Below are positions 19,413-28,297 of a DNA stretch of 64,000 nt, one piece after another. The position numbers were made by a program, and so were the translations under genes. A model generated the notes under the pieces. It searched no databases, was not told the DNA's origin, and was given only the letters and a program-made list of their open reading frames with translations. Each line of letters starts with the position of its first letter. Positions within the stretch are counted from its first letter, which is position 1. The stretch lies in the NCBI RefSeq assembly GCF_001953865.1, contig NZ_MQUQ01000005.1, positions 383,401 through 447,400 on the forward strand, in the 5' to 3' direction. The stretch comes from Amycolatopsis coloradensis (GTDB taxonomy: Bacteria > Actinomycetota > Actinomycetes > Mycobacteriales > Pseudonocardiaceae).

Positions 19413-19446
19413 GCGGGGAAGATTCAAGGTCCTGAATCTTCCCCGC
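19413..19446. terminator. 14-bp hairpin between convergent genes
   Basis: Positions 19413-19426 pair perfectly with 19433-19446 around a 6-base loop. It sits in the 206-base gap between the HNH gene and the convergent AhpD-like gene and could terminate both. Confidence 0.75.
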
Positions 19447-19483
19447 TCGACCACAGTTTTCGGCGCCCTGGCTCCAAAAGACG

Positions 19484-20053
19484 TCAGGCGGCCTGAGCCT
19501 CAGCCTGCGCCGCACCCGAGATGGCGGCGTACCCGCCGGCCACCAGCGCCTGCGCGGCACCGGCGTACCACTCGGGCTGGTCGGGGGCGTCGGTGGCGAG
19601 CCCGTCCACGTACCGGTTGAACAGCGAGAACAGTGAAGCGATCAGGACGGTGTCGTGGATGTCGGCTTCGGAGGCGCCGGCGGCCTTGGCGTTGTCGATC
19701 AGGGCGCTGGTGACCGAGTGGCCGCTCTCGCGGGTGGCGAGCGCGACCTTCAGCAGGGCACGCAGCTTGTCGGAGATGGGCGCGGACGTGATGTCCTTCT
19801 TGGCGGCGGCGACGGTCTCGGCGCCGCCTTCGATCTGGGCGGCGGAGAAGGCGCCGTGTGCTTCGGCGCAGAAGTAGCAGTCGTTCTCCTTGGACACGAC
19901 GGCGCCGATCAGCTCGCGCTCGCCGGTGGTCAGCGAGCTCGGGCCGCGCAGCAGGGTCTCGACCAGTTCGCCGAGCGGTTTCGCGGTCTCAGGGCGGAAA
20001 GCGAACAGGCCGATGATTCCGGGCTTGGTGGGATCCACCGTGATATGCGACAT
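19484..20053 (-). CDS. AhpD-like carboxymuconolactone decarboxylase-family peroxidase
   Basis: The 189-residue protein is all-helical and carries the redox CxxC of AhpD-type enzymes in NDCYFCAEAHGAFSA (about residues 58-72), with the conserved His four residues after the second Cys. AhpD-like proteins reduce peroxides or regenerate peroxiredoxins. The length fits the peroxidase-related subgroup. The ATG at 20053 is supported by GGAGG about 7 bases upstream. It diverges from the FMN/2Fe-2S reductase gene with 170 bases between them. A role in protecting the adjacent flavin and P450 enzymes from peroxide is possible but is only context. Confidence 0.82.
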   Translation of the reverse strand: MSHITVDPTKPGIIGLFAFRPETAKPLGELVETLLRGPSSLTTGERELIGAVVSKENDCYFCAEAHGAFSAAQIEGGAETVAAAKKDITSAPISDKLRALLKVALATRESGHSVTSALIDNAKAAGASEADIHDTVLIASLFSLFNRYVDGLATDAPDQPEWYAGAAQALVAGGYAAISGAAQAEAQAA

Positions 20054-20223
20054 GCGTCCTCCAGGGATCGACGTAGACACCCGATGGTCTGCCCCGCGCA
20101 CCCCCGGAAACAATATTCCCGATTGCTCTGCCCCTCGTGGGAGACCCCGCATTCAAGGAGACGTACACCTCCGCCCGTCGTGGAACCGTGGAGGGCACGG
20201 AACCGAGCGGAGGGCGGGTCACG

Positions 20224-21174
20224 ATGCAGGCGCAGGTGCAGACGACGTTGCGCGTCGCGGCCAAGGACGTCGTGGCCGAAGGCGTCGTCACGCTGATCCT
20301 GAAGGCCGCGGACGGCGCGCGCCTGCCCGACTGGACGCCGGGGTCCCATATCGATCTGGTGCTGCCCGGTGGGCTGACCCGCCAGTATTCCCTGTGCGGA
20401 GACCGGTGGAACGCCCATGAATACCGCGTCGGGGTCCTCCGCGAGATCGACGGCCGTGGCGGGTCCGCTTACGTCCACGACGAACTCGAGACAGGCGACA
20501 TCGTCGGAGTGAGCCGCCCCCGCAACAACTTCCCGTTGGTGCCCTCGAGAAACTATCTCTTCATCGCGGGCGGGATCGGGATCACGCCGCTGCTTCCCAT
20601 GATCCACCAGGCGGAACTCACCAACGCCGGCTGGAACCTCGTCTACGGTGGCCGATCGCGGAACTCCATGGCGTTCAGGGACGAACTCGAGTCCTACGGC
20701 GATAAGGTCCACATCGTCCCCGAGGACGAACAGGGCCGCCCGGATCTGCAGACCTGGCTCGGTGAGGTCCGTGACGGTCTCCGTGTCTACTGCTGCGGTC
20801 CGCCGGGGCTGCTCGACGCCGTCGAGAACGCTTGCGCCCCTTGGCCCGCGCCCACTTTGTGGACCGAACGTTTCTCGGCGCCGGAGCAGGGCGCGCCGGT
20901 GCGCGACGAGCCGTTCGACATCGTGCTGGCGCGACGTGGGGCGACCGTCACCGTCACCAAGGACATGACGGTCATCGACGCGATGCGCACGGTCGGCGTC
21001 GACCTGCTTTCGTCCTGTATGGAGGGTGTCTGCGGCACCTGCGAGACCACGGTCCTCGACGGTGTCGTCGACCACCGCGACGCGCTGCTCACCGCCGAGG
21101 ACCGCGCGGCCGGGGACTGCATGTTCCCCTGCGTCTCACGTTCGTGCACCGACCGGCTCGTACTGGATCTGTAA
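20224..21174 (+). CDS. phthalate-dioxygenase-reductase-like FMN/2Fe-2S oxidoreductase
   Basis: This 316-residue protein combines an FMN-binding barrel (RQYSLCGD), an NAD(P)-binding domain (FIAGGIGITPLLPMI and CCGPPGLLDAVE) and a C-terminal plant-type ferredoxin domain with the cluster ligands CMEGVCGTCET plus a distal Cys (MFPCVS). That order is typical of PDR/VanB-type reductases and of the reductase half of CYP116B self-sufficient P450s. The P450 gene begins 18 bases downstream, so it very probably supplies electrons from NAD(P)H to that P450. ATG 20224 is preferred because it directly precedes the barrel; an in-frame GTG at 20137 would add a poorly conserved leader. Confidence 0.9.
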   Translation: MQAQVQTTLRVAAKDVVAEGVVTLILKAADGARLPDWTPGSHIDLVLPGGLTRQYSLCGDRWNAHEYRVGVLREIDGRGGSAYVHDELETGDIVGVSRPRNNFPLVPSRNYLFIAGGIGITPLLPMIHQAELTNAGWNLVYGGRSRNSMAFRDELESYGDKVHIVPEDEQGRPDLQTWLGEVRDGLRVYCCGPPGLLDAVENACAPWPAPTLWTERFSAPEQGAPVRDEPFDIVLARRGATVTVTKDMTVIDAMRTVGVDLLSSCMEGVCGTCETTVLDGVVDHRDALLTAEDRAAGDCMFPCVSRSCTDRLVLDL

Positions 21175-21192
21175 TTCGCGGAGGCCGTGACC

Positions 21193-22398
21193 ATGACGTC
21201 GTTGCCCGTCATCGACATCGACCCGTTCGGCACCGAGGTGCTGACGGATCCGTACTCGCTCGAGCACGCGCTGCTCGACGCCGGGCCGCTGGCCTATTTG
21301 AGCGCGCACGACATCTACGCCGTCGCCCGGTACGACGCGGTGTACGCGGCTTTGCGCAACTGGCAAGGGTTCCAGTCCGGCGCGGGAGTCGGTCTGTCGA
21401 ACTTCCGTACCGAGAAACCGTGGCGGCAGCTGAGCATCGTCGTCGAGGCGGACCCGCCCCATCACGACGCCCCGCGACGCGTTCTCGCGAACCTGCTCGG
21501 CCCGCGCGTGCAACGCAGACTCCGCGCCGAATGGATGGCCAAGGCGCACAAGATGGTCGGCAAGGTCCTCGACGGCACCCCCGGCAGCACGGTCGAATTC
21601 GACGCCGTGACGGCGATCGCGGAGAAGTTCCCGCCGCGCGCTGTCGGCGACGCGCTCGGGCTGCCGGAAGAAGGCCGCGAGAACCTGTTGCCCTTCAGCG
21701 ACTTCCTCCTCAACGCCTTCGGCCCGCGCAACGAACTCGTCGCGGCCGGCGCGCCGCACGCGAAGTCCCTGACGACCTGGGTCATGGAGCACTGCCGGCG
21801 CGAGGCCCTCAGCGAGGACGGCCTCGGCGGGCAGATCTGGGCGGCCGCCGACCGCGGCGAGATCACCCACGAGCAGGCCCCGGGTGTCGTGCGGTCGTTG
21901 TTCGCCGCCGGGTTCAACACCACCGTGCACGCGCTCGCCGCGGTCATGCACGCGCTGGTCACGCATCCCGAGCAGTGGGCGCGGCTTCGCGCGGAGCCGT
22001 CGCTCGCGCGGATCGCGTTCGACGAGGCCGTGCGCTGGGCCTCCCCGGTGCAGACGTTCTTCCGTACCGCGGTGGGCGATGTCGGAGTCGGCGACCACGT
22101 GGTGCCCGACGGGGCGAAGGTGCTGATGTTCCTGGGCGCGGCCAACCGCGACCCCCGGCGCTGGACCGACCCGGAGAAGTTCGACCTCTCCCGCGACCCG
22201 TCCGGGCACGTGGGCTTCGGGTTCGGCCTGCACCAGTGCGTGGGGCAGAACCTGGCGCGGCTCGAAGCCGAATGTCTCATCACCGCGCTCGCGGAGCGCG
22301 TGGAGACGCTGGAACTGGCGGCTCCCGGGGAGCGGCGCCTCAACAACACGTTGCGAGCCTGGCATTCCATCCCGGTCCGGGCCCGGCTCGCGCACTAG
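21193..22398 (+). CDS. cytochrome P450 (class paired with a PDR-type reductase)
   Basis: The 401-residue protein has the P450 landmarks: an I-helix with AGFNTTVHAL (Asn where Asp/Glu is common in the A-G-x-D/E-T pattern), a K-helix EAVRW, and the haem loop GFGFGLHQCVGQ with Cys349. Overall it resembles P450s acting on small aromatic acids and ethers such as CYP199. ATG 21193 has GGAGG at 8 bases; the GTG at 21187 is too close to that site. It follows its likely reductase and precedes an aminotransferase on the same strand, suggesting one operon. A likely job is hydroxylation or O-dealkylation of an aromatic intermediate. Confidence 0.9.
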   Translation: MTSLPVIDIDPFGTEVLTDPYSLEHALLDAGPLAYLSAHDIYAVARYDAVYAALRNWQGFQSGAGVGLSNFRTEKPWRQLSIVVEADPPHHDAPRRVLANLLGPRVQRRLRAEWMAKAHKMVGKVLDGTPGSTVEFDAVTAIAEKFPPRAVGDALGLPEEGRENLLPFSDFLLNAFGPRNELVAAGAPHAKSLTTWVMEHCRREALSEDGLGGQIWAAADRGEITHEQAPGVVRSLFAAGFNTTVHALAAVMHALVTHPEQWARLRAEPSLARIAFDEAVRWASPVQTFFRTAVGDVGVGDHVVPDGAKVLMFLGAANRDPRRWTDPEKFDLSRDPSGHVGFGFGLHQCVGQNLARLEAECLITALAERVETLELAAPGERRLNNTLRAWHSIPVRARLAH

Positions 22399-22412
22399 AA
22401 AGGCTGAGCGGA

Positions 22413-23684
22413 ATGAACGAAACCGAGGGGCAGGCCGAACTGCTCGCCGTCGACGCCGAGTACCTGTGGCACCCGTGGTCACCGAGCCGGGTCAGCCCGG
22501 ACACGCTGGTCGCGGTGTCCGGCGAGGGCTGCGAGGTCACCGACGCCGACGGCCGCACTTACCTCGACGCGAAGTCGTCCGGCTTCAACGCGACGCTGGG
22601 CTACGCCTGCCGTCCGGTCGTGGACGCGATCGCCGCGCAGGTGGCGAAGCTGATGACCTACGACATGGGCGAGGGCGCCAACATCCCGGCGATCCGCCTG
22701 GCGCAACGGATCGGGGAACTGGCAGGCCCGGCGCTGACCCGGACCTTCTTCTGCAACAGCGGTTCCGAGGCGATGGAGGCGGCGATCCGGATCGCGCGGT
22801 TCTACCAGGCCGTACTCGGTTCGCCCGAGCGCGGACTCGTCGTCTCGCTGCACAACGGCTATCACGGCGCCACGATGGCCGGGGCCGCCACCGCCGGAGC
22901 GCCGTCGCCGATCTCCGACGAATTCACGCCGAACGGGTTCGTCACCGTTCCAGGCCCTGAAGAAGGCATCGGCGCGTTGAAAGGCTTCCTGACCGACCAC
23001 GGAAGGCGCACGGCCGCAGTCCTCGTGGAGCCGGTCCAGTCGCGCGGTGCCTACGTCATGCCGGAGGACTACCTGCGCGGTGTGCGGGAACTGTGCGACG
23101 AGCACGGGATCCTGCTGGTCCTGGACGAGGTCACGACCGGTTTCGGCCGGACCGGGCTGATGTTCGGATACCAGCACGCCGGCGTCCAGCCGGACATCCT
23201 GGCCACCAGCAAGGGATTGGCGGCGGGATACATCTCGCTCGGTGCCGTCACCACCACCCAGCACGTCTTCGAGGTCTTCGACAGCAACAAGAAGATGGCC
23301 GGGTTCGTGCACGGGCACACCCATTCCGGGCACGCCACCGCGTGCGCCGCCGGACTCGCCGTCATCGATCACATCGAGTCCGAACAGCTCCTCGCGAACA
23401 CGCGGGCCCGGGGCGAACAGCTGCTGGCCGCCCTGGAACCGTTGCGGGAACTGGCTCGCGTGACCGACATCCGCGGCCGCGGCCTGATGATCGCGGTCGA
23501 GATGGACCGGTCCCGCCGGGCCGCGCAGGTGCGGAAGCTGATGCGGGACAACGGGGTCCTGGTCCGGCGCACCGGCAAGAACGTCGTGCTCGCGCCGCCG
23601 CTGATCCTCACCGCGGCCGAGGCGGACCGGATCTCGCGGGAACTCCTGTCCGCCGCGGAGAAGGCCGCCCTCATCGAGTACTGA
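22413..23684 (+). CDS. class III PLP-dependent aminotransferase
   Basis: The 423-residue protein is a class III (omega/BioA-type) aminotransferase. Visible signatures are FFCNSGSEAMEAAIRIAR (cofactor phosphate site), LHNGYHGATMAG, the Asp in VLDEVTTGFGRTG that pairs with the PLP nitrogen, and the PLP lysine in ATSKGLAAGY. Length is normal. These enzymes interconvert ketones or aldehydes with amines using an amino-acid or amine donor. It follows the P450 by 14 bases and is translationally close, so it may install an amine on the oxidised product. It is distinct from the second class III enzyme at 36-37.4 kb. Confidence 0.9.
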   Translation: MNETEGQAELLAVDAEYLWHPWSPSRVSPDTLVAVSGEGCEVTDADGRTYLDAKSSGFNATLGYACRPVVDAIAAQVAKLMTYDMGEGANIPAIRLAQRIGELAGPALTRTFFCNSGSEAMEAAIRIARFYQAVLGSPERGLVVSLHNGYHGATMAGAATAGAPSPISDEFTPNGFVTVPGPEEGIGALKGFLTDHGRRTAAVLVEPVQSRGAYVMPEDYLRGVRELCDEHGILLVLDEVTTGFGRTGLMFGYQHAGVQPDILATSKGLAAGYISLGAVTTTQHVFEVFDSNKKMAGFVHGHTHSGHATACAAGLAVIDHIESEQLLANTRARGEQLLAALEPLRELARVTDIRGRGLMIAVEMDRSRRAAQVRKLMRDNGVLVRRTGKNVVLAPPLILTAAEADRISRELLSAAEKAALIEY

Positions 23685-23702
23685 GGGCGGCCCCTCCGGG
23701 GG

Positions 23703-24500
23703 TCACAGCAGGATGTCGTCCAGCAGCTTGGCGAAGCCTTCCGGGTCCCAGATGAAACCGCCGTGGTCGCCGGGGAACTCCGTCACCGGCACCCCGAGTT
23801 CGTCGGCGAGCGCGGCGCACGTCCGCCGGGTGAGCAGGCCGCCGGAGTCCGCGCCGAGGCCGACCACGACCCGGAACGGCCCGTCACGCAGCGCGTCGAG
23901 CCGCGGCTCGTACCGCGTGGTCGTGCGGAGTTCGTGGACGAAGAACCGGCGCCCGTCCTCCAGGTCCTGCTCGGGGGAGTCGCTCGGCGGCGGGCCTGCC
24001 TCGTCGTCCTCGAAGCCCGAGGTGCCGAGGAACTTCGCCCAGGCCGCTTCGAGGCCTTCGGTCTCGAACGCGTTCACGATCTCGTCGACTTCGGCGTGCT
24101 GCTCGGCAGCGTCGGGCAGCAGGGTCAGCGCGGGCGGTTCGTGCGCGACGAGCGTCCGGACCCGGCCGGGGTGGCGGGCCGCGAGCGCGAGCGTGGTCAT
24201 CGCACCGCCGCTGGAACCGAACACGTCGGCCGTTTCGGCACCCAGGTGGTCCAGGAGCGCGACGACGTCCTCGGCGCGCTTCTCCGGGCTCGAGTCCTCG
24301 TCCGGGTCGTCCAAGGGGCTCCGGGAGATACCCCGGGGGTCATGGGTCACCACGGTGAACCGGCTCGCCAGCGCGTCGGCCAGCGGCGCGAACGCGTCCG
24401 CGGCCATCGGTGAGCCCATGGCCAGCAGCAGCGGTCCGTCGCCGCGGACCTCGTAGTGCAGCCGGCCGCCGGGAATGGTGATCTCGTTCGTGCTGGTCAT
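23703..24500 (-). CDS. alpha/beta hydrolase
   Basis: The 265-residue protein has the alpha/beta-hydrolase plan: the oxyanion region LLLAMGSPMAADAF, THDPRGISRSP after strand 4, the nucleophile elbow VFGSSGGAMTT (Ser) and a C-terminal His in FPGDHGGFIWDP. Unlike the two paralogues at 26.7 and 34 kb it keeps a serine nucleophile. It converges with the aminotransferase gene and is preceded on its own strand by the SDR-P450 pair after a 118-base gap. Substrate is not predictable; esters or lactones are typical. Confidence 0.85.
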   Translation of the reverse strand: MTSTNEITIPGGRLHYEVRGDGPLLLAMGSPMAADAFAPLADALASRFTVVTHDPRGISRSPLDDPDEDSSPEKRAEDVVALLDHLGAETADVFGSSGGAMTTLALAARHPGRVRTLVAHEPPALTLLPDAAEQHAEVDEIVNAFETEGLEAAWAKFLGTSGFEDDEAGPPPSDSPEQDLEDGRRFFVHELRTTTRYEPRLDALRDGPFRVVVGLGADSGGLLTRRTCAALADELGVPVTEFPGDHGGFIWDPEGFAKLLDDILL

Positions 24501-24618
24501 CTCGATCGTCCTTCCGCTAACTTCCGCCCGTCGGGTGGCGGCGTCACAGGTTGGACTCCGGGCCGGGCGCGAACTCATCGCTCGCGCCCGGCAATTCCGG
24601 TCATTCACCCGACAGTGG

Positions 24619-25401
24619 TCATCCGGCGGTGAAGATCCTGCCCATGATCCGGCGTGAAACGGCCCGCGGCGAGTACGCCAGGAACGCCGTGAGCAGGCGT
24701 GCGATGGTTCCGGGCACGGTGATCGTGCGCCCGGTGTCCCACGCCTTCAGGCCACCGCGGACGACCTCTTCGGCGGTGGTGAAGCCAGGCGTCTTCTCGA
24801 CCGTGTCACCCAATCCGGCGACGTCGCCGAACTCGGTCGAGGTCGCCCCGGGGCACAGCGCCATGGCGCGTACACCGGTCCCCGCCAGCTCTGCCGACAG
24901 CGACTCCGTGAAGGACAGCAGGAAGGCCTTCGTGGCGCCGTAGACGGCCATGTTCGGGGTGGCGAAGAAGCCCAGGTTCGACGCGACGACGATGATGCCG
25001 CCCGACCCGCGCGCGACCATCTTCGGAACGGCCTGTGAGACGAGGTTGACGTTCGCCGTCACGTTGAGCTGGATCATGCCGAGGGCGTCGGACGGCTCGC
25101 TCTCGTGGAAGCGGCCACGCGAGCCCCGGCCGGCGTTGCAGACGACGAGGTCCGCACCGCCGAGTTCCTCGGCTCGCCCGAGGATCGCCTCGGCCGCGCC
25201 ATCCGAAGTGACGTCCCTGACGAAGGGGACGATCCAGCCGTCGGAGCCCTTGGCCAGCTCTTCGAGCCGGTCCGCGCGGCGGGCGACGGCGAGCACGCGG
25301 TAACCGCGGCCTCGCAGCACCCGAGTGAACTCCGCGCCGATGCCGGACGACGCTCCGGTGACCACGGCCAGGGGAGCGTCGTGGACGGACCCGCCGGTCA
25401 T
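24619..25401 (-). CDS. short-chain dehydrogenase/reductase
   Basis: This 260-residue SDR has the cofactor loop TGASSGIG at the N-terminus, NAG in LVVCNAGRGSRG, the catalytic Ser in VVASNLGFF and the YGATK catalytic pair. ARR after strand 2 suggests NADP(H). The C-terminus adds a hydrophobic stretch (TIARLLTAFLAYSPRA) seen in membrane-associated members. The ATG overlaps the stop of the upstream P450 gene by 4 bases (ATGA), so both are translated from one mRNA. A two-step oxidation, P450 hydroxylation followed by dehydrogenation to a ketone, is a natural hypothesis. Confidence 0.88.
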   Translation of the reverse strand: MTGGSVHDAPLAVVTGASSGIGAEFTRVLRGRGYRVLAVARRADRLEELAKGSDGWIVPFVRDVTSDGAAEAILGRAEELGGADLVVCNAGRGSRGRFHESEPSDALGMIQLNVTANVNLVSQAVPKMVARGSGGIIVVASNLGFFATPNMAVYGATKAFLLSFTESLSAELAGTGVRAMALCPGATSTEFGDVAGLGDTVEKTPGFTTAEEVVRGGLKAWDTGRTITVPGTIARLLTAFLAYSPRAVSRRIMGRIFTAG

Positions 25402-26636
25402 GACCGGACCAGCGAGGGCTCGCCCAGGCGCACCGGGACCTCCTTGTGGCCGTTCATGATGAACGTCCCCTGGCCTTCGAGCTCGTCGACGCCGACAGCG
25501 AGCTTGAGGTCCGGGTAGCGGGCGAACAGCGCCGGGAGCGCGAGCCGCAGCTCCAGCCGCGCCAGCGGCGCGCCGAGGCAGAAGTGCGCGCCGTGCCCGA
25601 ACGACAGGTGGGTCTTGTCGGCGCGGGTGGCGTCGAACCGCCCGGCGGTCTCGCCGTGGTTCTCCGGGTCGCGGCCGATGGCGGTGAAGCCCATCAGCAC
25701 CGGATCGCCCTTGCGGATGGTGACCCCGGCGACCTCGACGTCCTCGGTCGCGTACCGCAGCGGGAGCTGCGCGACCGGGGCGTTGACCCGCAGGGCCTCT
25801 TCGATGACGTCGTCCCAGGAAACCTGGCCGCTGTCCAGGAGTGCCTTCTGCTCGGGCTGGCTCAGCAGCGCGACGACGGCGGCGCTGAGCGCGTTCATGA
25901 GGGTCTCGGAACCCGCGCCGAGCATCAGGTGCAGGGTGCCGACCATCTCCTCGTCGGTGAGCCTGCTGCCGTCCTCCTCGCGCGCGGCGAGCAGGAGGCT
26001 GGTCAGGTCGTCGCCGGGGTTCTCGCGTTTGAACTCGGCGAGCTCGGTCAGCTCCTGATGCCACAGCTCGACGTTCGCCTCGGCCTCGTCACCGGAGGTG
26101 GTCGTGGTGACGTTGACGCCCGCGCCACGCAGGGCGGACGCGCGGGCCGACTCCGGCACCCCGAACATGTCGCAGATGACGCGTGCGGGCAGCGGGGTGG
26201 CGAAGCGGCCCTTGAGGTCGATGACCTCGTCCGGGCCGAAGCCGGAAAGACCGTCCAGCAGGTCGTCGACGATCTTCTGGATCAGCGGGCGGGTCAGCTC
26301 GACCTGCTTCGGGGTGAAACCACGGGAAACCAGCTTGCGCAGGCGCTGGTGGTCTTCACCGTCGTTCGTGGTCATGTTGTCCATCAGGAGCCAGCCGATC
26401 AGCGGCCAGTTCGAGGGGATCTCGCCCTCGGTGTACTTGGTCCACTTCTGCGGGTCCTTGGCGAACCGGTTGTCGGCCAGCACCTGGCGCGCCGCCTGGT
26501 AGCCGGTCACGGACCACCCGATCACCCCGCCGGGCAGCTCGACCTGGGTGATCGGCCCCTGTGCGCGGAGAGCCTCACTCTCGGCGTGAATGTCCGTACC
26601 CGCGATGTCCAGGGTGTAAGGGCAGCGGCTTTCCAT
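25398..26636 (-). CDS. cytochrome P450 (second)
   Basis: The 412-residue protein is a classical actinobacterial P450. The I-helix reads LMLGAGSETLMN, the K-helix EEALRV, and the haem loop FGHGAHFCLGAPLARLE with Cys353. The N-terminal part has WPLIGWLLMDNMTTNDGEDHQRLRKLVSRGFTP, the usual C-helix with His and Arg contacts to the haem propionates. No ferredoxin gene is adjacent. It overlaps the SDR gene by 4 bases and starts 35 bases from the alpha/beta hydrolase stop, so these three form a minus-strand operon. The macrolide/polyketide-hydroxylating CYP107-like group is the nearest guess. Confidence 0.92.
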   Translation of the reverse strand: MESRCPYTLDIAGTDIHAESEALRAQGPITQVELPGGVIGWSVTGYQAARQVLADNRFAKDPQKWTKYTEGEIPSNWPLIGWLLMDNMTTNDGEDHQRLRKLVSRGFTPKQVELTRPLIQKIVDDLLDGLSGFGPDEVIDLKGRFATPLPARVICDMFGVPESARASALRGAGVNVTTTTSGDEAEANVELWHQELTELAEFKRENPGDDLTSLLLAAREEDGSRLTDEEMVGTLHLMLGAGSETLMNALSAAVVALLSQPEQKALLDSGQVSWDDVIEEALRVNAPVAQLPLRYATEDVEVAGVTIRKGDPVLMGFTAIGRDPENHGETAGRFDATRADKTHLSFGHGAHFCLGAPLARLELRLALPALFARYPDLKLAVGVDELEGQGTFIMNGHKEVPVRLGEPSLVRS

Positions 26637-26670
26637 CGGATCTTCTCCTCAACGATCGAAAAAGGTGGAA

Positions 26671-27510
26671 TCAGGAGCGGAAGAACACCGTGAGCAGTGG
26701 GGCGCCCGCCTTCTGGTTGAACAGGTGCCCCTCGTTCATGCACACGTACTGGCCGTTGGGCAGCCCGTCGGCGAGGGCGTGGCAGTTGTCGATCAGCCAG
26801 GAAGGGCTTTCCCGGCCGCCGATGACCAGGGTCGGCACCCTGATCCCGGGCAGTTGGTCGAACGGGACGGACTCGTGGTTCGCGTCGAGGATGGAGTCGT
26901 AGAGCGTCGTCGGGGCCATGGCCTCGAACGACGGCCAGATGGGAAGGGACTTGAATCCTTCGATGGTCTCCGAGCTGAACCGGACGTTCTCCTTGAGGAA
27001 CAACGCGACGGCGTCGGCGCGGTGATCGGCGGCGACCATCCGCTCCAGATCGTCCATATAGGACTCCGGAAGCTGATGACCGCCGTAAGTGGGTTCGTAC
27101 AGCGCCATCCGTCCCATCGGGACACCTTGGGCCGCCGCCCGCATGGCGATCAGGCCGCCGGTGCAGTTGGCGAAGACGGCCGCGTCGGGGCCAGCCGCCT
27201 CGAGTACCGCCGCCAGGTCTTCGACCTCCCGGTCGATCGTGTATCCCGACAGGCCGCCGTTGTCCTCGCTGTTCCCGCGACCGCGGCGGTCGTAGTTGTA
27301 GACGGTGAAATCCTCCGAGAGCAGTTCGGCCAGGTCGGCGAACATGGCCTTCTCGTTGAGCCCGCCGCCGAGGATGATCACCGGCGGGCCTTCCCCGGAT
27401 TTCTCGAAGGCGATCCGCGTCCCGTCCGCCGATGTCACGTGTTCGAGCACGAGACCGCGTGCCCCGAACCCGATGTTGCCGAGACTGGCCGCGGTTTCCT
27501 GGTTCGCCAT
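26671..27510 (-). CDS. alpha/beta hydrolase with a cysteine at the nucleophile position
   Basis: The 279-residue protein has an alpha/beta-hydrolase fold with GPPVIILGGGLNEKAMF at the oxyanion hole and VYNYDRRGRGNSEDN after it. The elbow that normally reads G-x-S-x-G reads FANCTGGLIA, so Cys replaces Ser. The expected C-terminal His is present (MNEGHLFN). It is a close paralogue of the enzyme at 33967-34794. Cys-nucleophile members of the superfamily (for example dienelactone hydrolase) exist, so it need not be dead. ATG 27510 is chosen; a GTG immediately upstream is equivalent. It heads the minus-strand hydrolase-P450-SDR unit and diverges from the apoprotein gene. Confidence 0.85.
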   Translation of the reverse strand: MANQETAASLGNIGFGARGLVLEHVTSADGTRIAFEKSGEGPPVIILGGGLNEKAMFADLAELLSEDFTVYNYDRRGRGNSEDNGGLSGYTIDREVEDLAAVLEAAGPDAAVFANCTGGLIAMRAAAQGVPMGRMALYEPTYGGHQLPESYMDDLERMVAADHRADAVALFLKENVRFSSETIEGFKSLPIWPSFEAMAPTTLYDSILDANHESVPFDQLPGIRVPTLVIGGRESPSWLIDNCHALADGLPNGQYVCMNEGHLFNQKAGAPLLTVFFRS

Positions 27511-27808
27511 CACGAATCTCCCGCCTGTCGAAACCCGCTTCCCACGCTAGGTCGCGCTCACCTCGCTGCCATCTCCCTGCTTGCCGGCATGCTCCGGCCG
27601 CGGGCCGCCCGGTGGGGAGGCGAACCCGACATAGTGCGCAAAGGGTATAGGTGATCGAGAGGCTTCGGCTTCTTCGAAACTGCGAACAGAATTCGTTGAC
27701 AAGCAACGACGAAGATCCGTAACTTTATCACCGGAAGCGCTGGGGAATACCTCGAAAATACCCATCGCCATTCATTCCGGCCAAACCCCGATGAAGGAGA
27801 AAACAGTC

Positions 27809-28237
27809 ATGCGCAAAAACGTCTTCGTGAAGTCCGTCGCCGGTGCCGCCGCCGCTCTCGGCATGCTGGTCGCCTTCCAGGCGCCCGCGTCGGCCGACGC
27901 CCCCTCGGCGACGGTGACGCCGTCGTCCGGGTTGGCCGACAACGCCGTGGTCCAGGTGGGTGCGTCGGGTCTGACGGCGGGCACGGCCTACACCGTCGGC
28001 GAGTGTGCCGAGGTGTCTTCCGGAGTGCTCGCCTGCAACGCCGCGGCGCGGGTGGACGTGACCGCCGCGGGTGACGGCACCCTTTCCACTCCGCTGACCG
28101 TGAAGAAGAGCTTCGAAGGAATTCTTTTCGACGGCACTTCGTACGGCACCGTCGATTGCGCGGCGGTCACCTGTGTGATCGGCCTCGCCGACGACGCGGG
28201 TAATGGTCCGGCCGGGGTCGCCATTTCCTTCCAGTAA
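27809..28237 (+). CDS. secreted neocarzinostatin-family apoprotein
   Basis: A 142-residue precursor has a Sec signal peptide (MRKN start, Ala-rich core, APASA cleavage after about residue 29), leaving a mature protein of 113 residues, the length of mature neocarzinostatin. The mature chain starts DAPSATVTPSSGL and keeps the four cysteines of the two family disulfides (ECAEVSSGVLAC and DCAAVTC, same spacings). It also keeps the ligand-pocket loop SFEGILFDGTSYGTVDC and the C-terminus GNGPAGVAISF. In this family the beta-sandwich binds, stabilises and exports an enediyne chromophore. AAGGAG lies 9 bases before ATG 27809. No enediyne core PKS is present here, so its ligand is uncertain. Confidence 0.93.
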   Translation: MRKNVFVKSVAGAAAALGMLVAFQAPASADAPSATVTPSSGLADNAVVQVGASGLTAGTAYTVGECAEVSSGVLACNAAARVDVTAAGDGTLSTPLTVKKSFEGILFDGTSYGTVDCAAVTCVIGLADDAGNGPAGVAISFQ

Positions 28238-28261
28238 GAGCGATCGCACGACGGAATAACA

Positions 28262-28297
28262 AAGGGCACGGGTCGCCTCGCGGCGATCCGTGCCCTT
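28262..28297 (+). terminator. hairpin after the apoprotein gene
   Basis: A 10-bp perfect stem (28262-28271 with 28288-28297, AAGGGCACGG/CCGTGCCCTT) follows the apoprotein stop by 24 bases and ends in a short T/A stretch. It isolates the apoprotein message from the halogenase gene. Confidence 0.7.

Noticed and set aside
20832..23684. A 950-residue plus-strand frame starting inside the reductase
   Set aside because: Only the last 424 codons (from ATG 22413) form the aminotransferase; the rest is Arg-rich out-of-phase translation of the P450.
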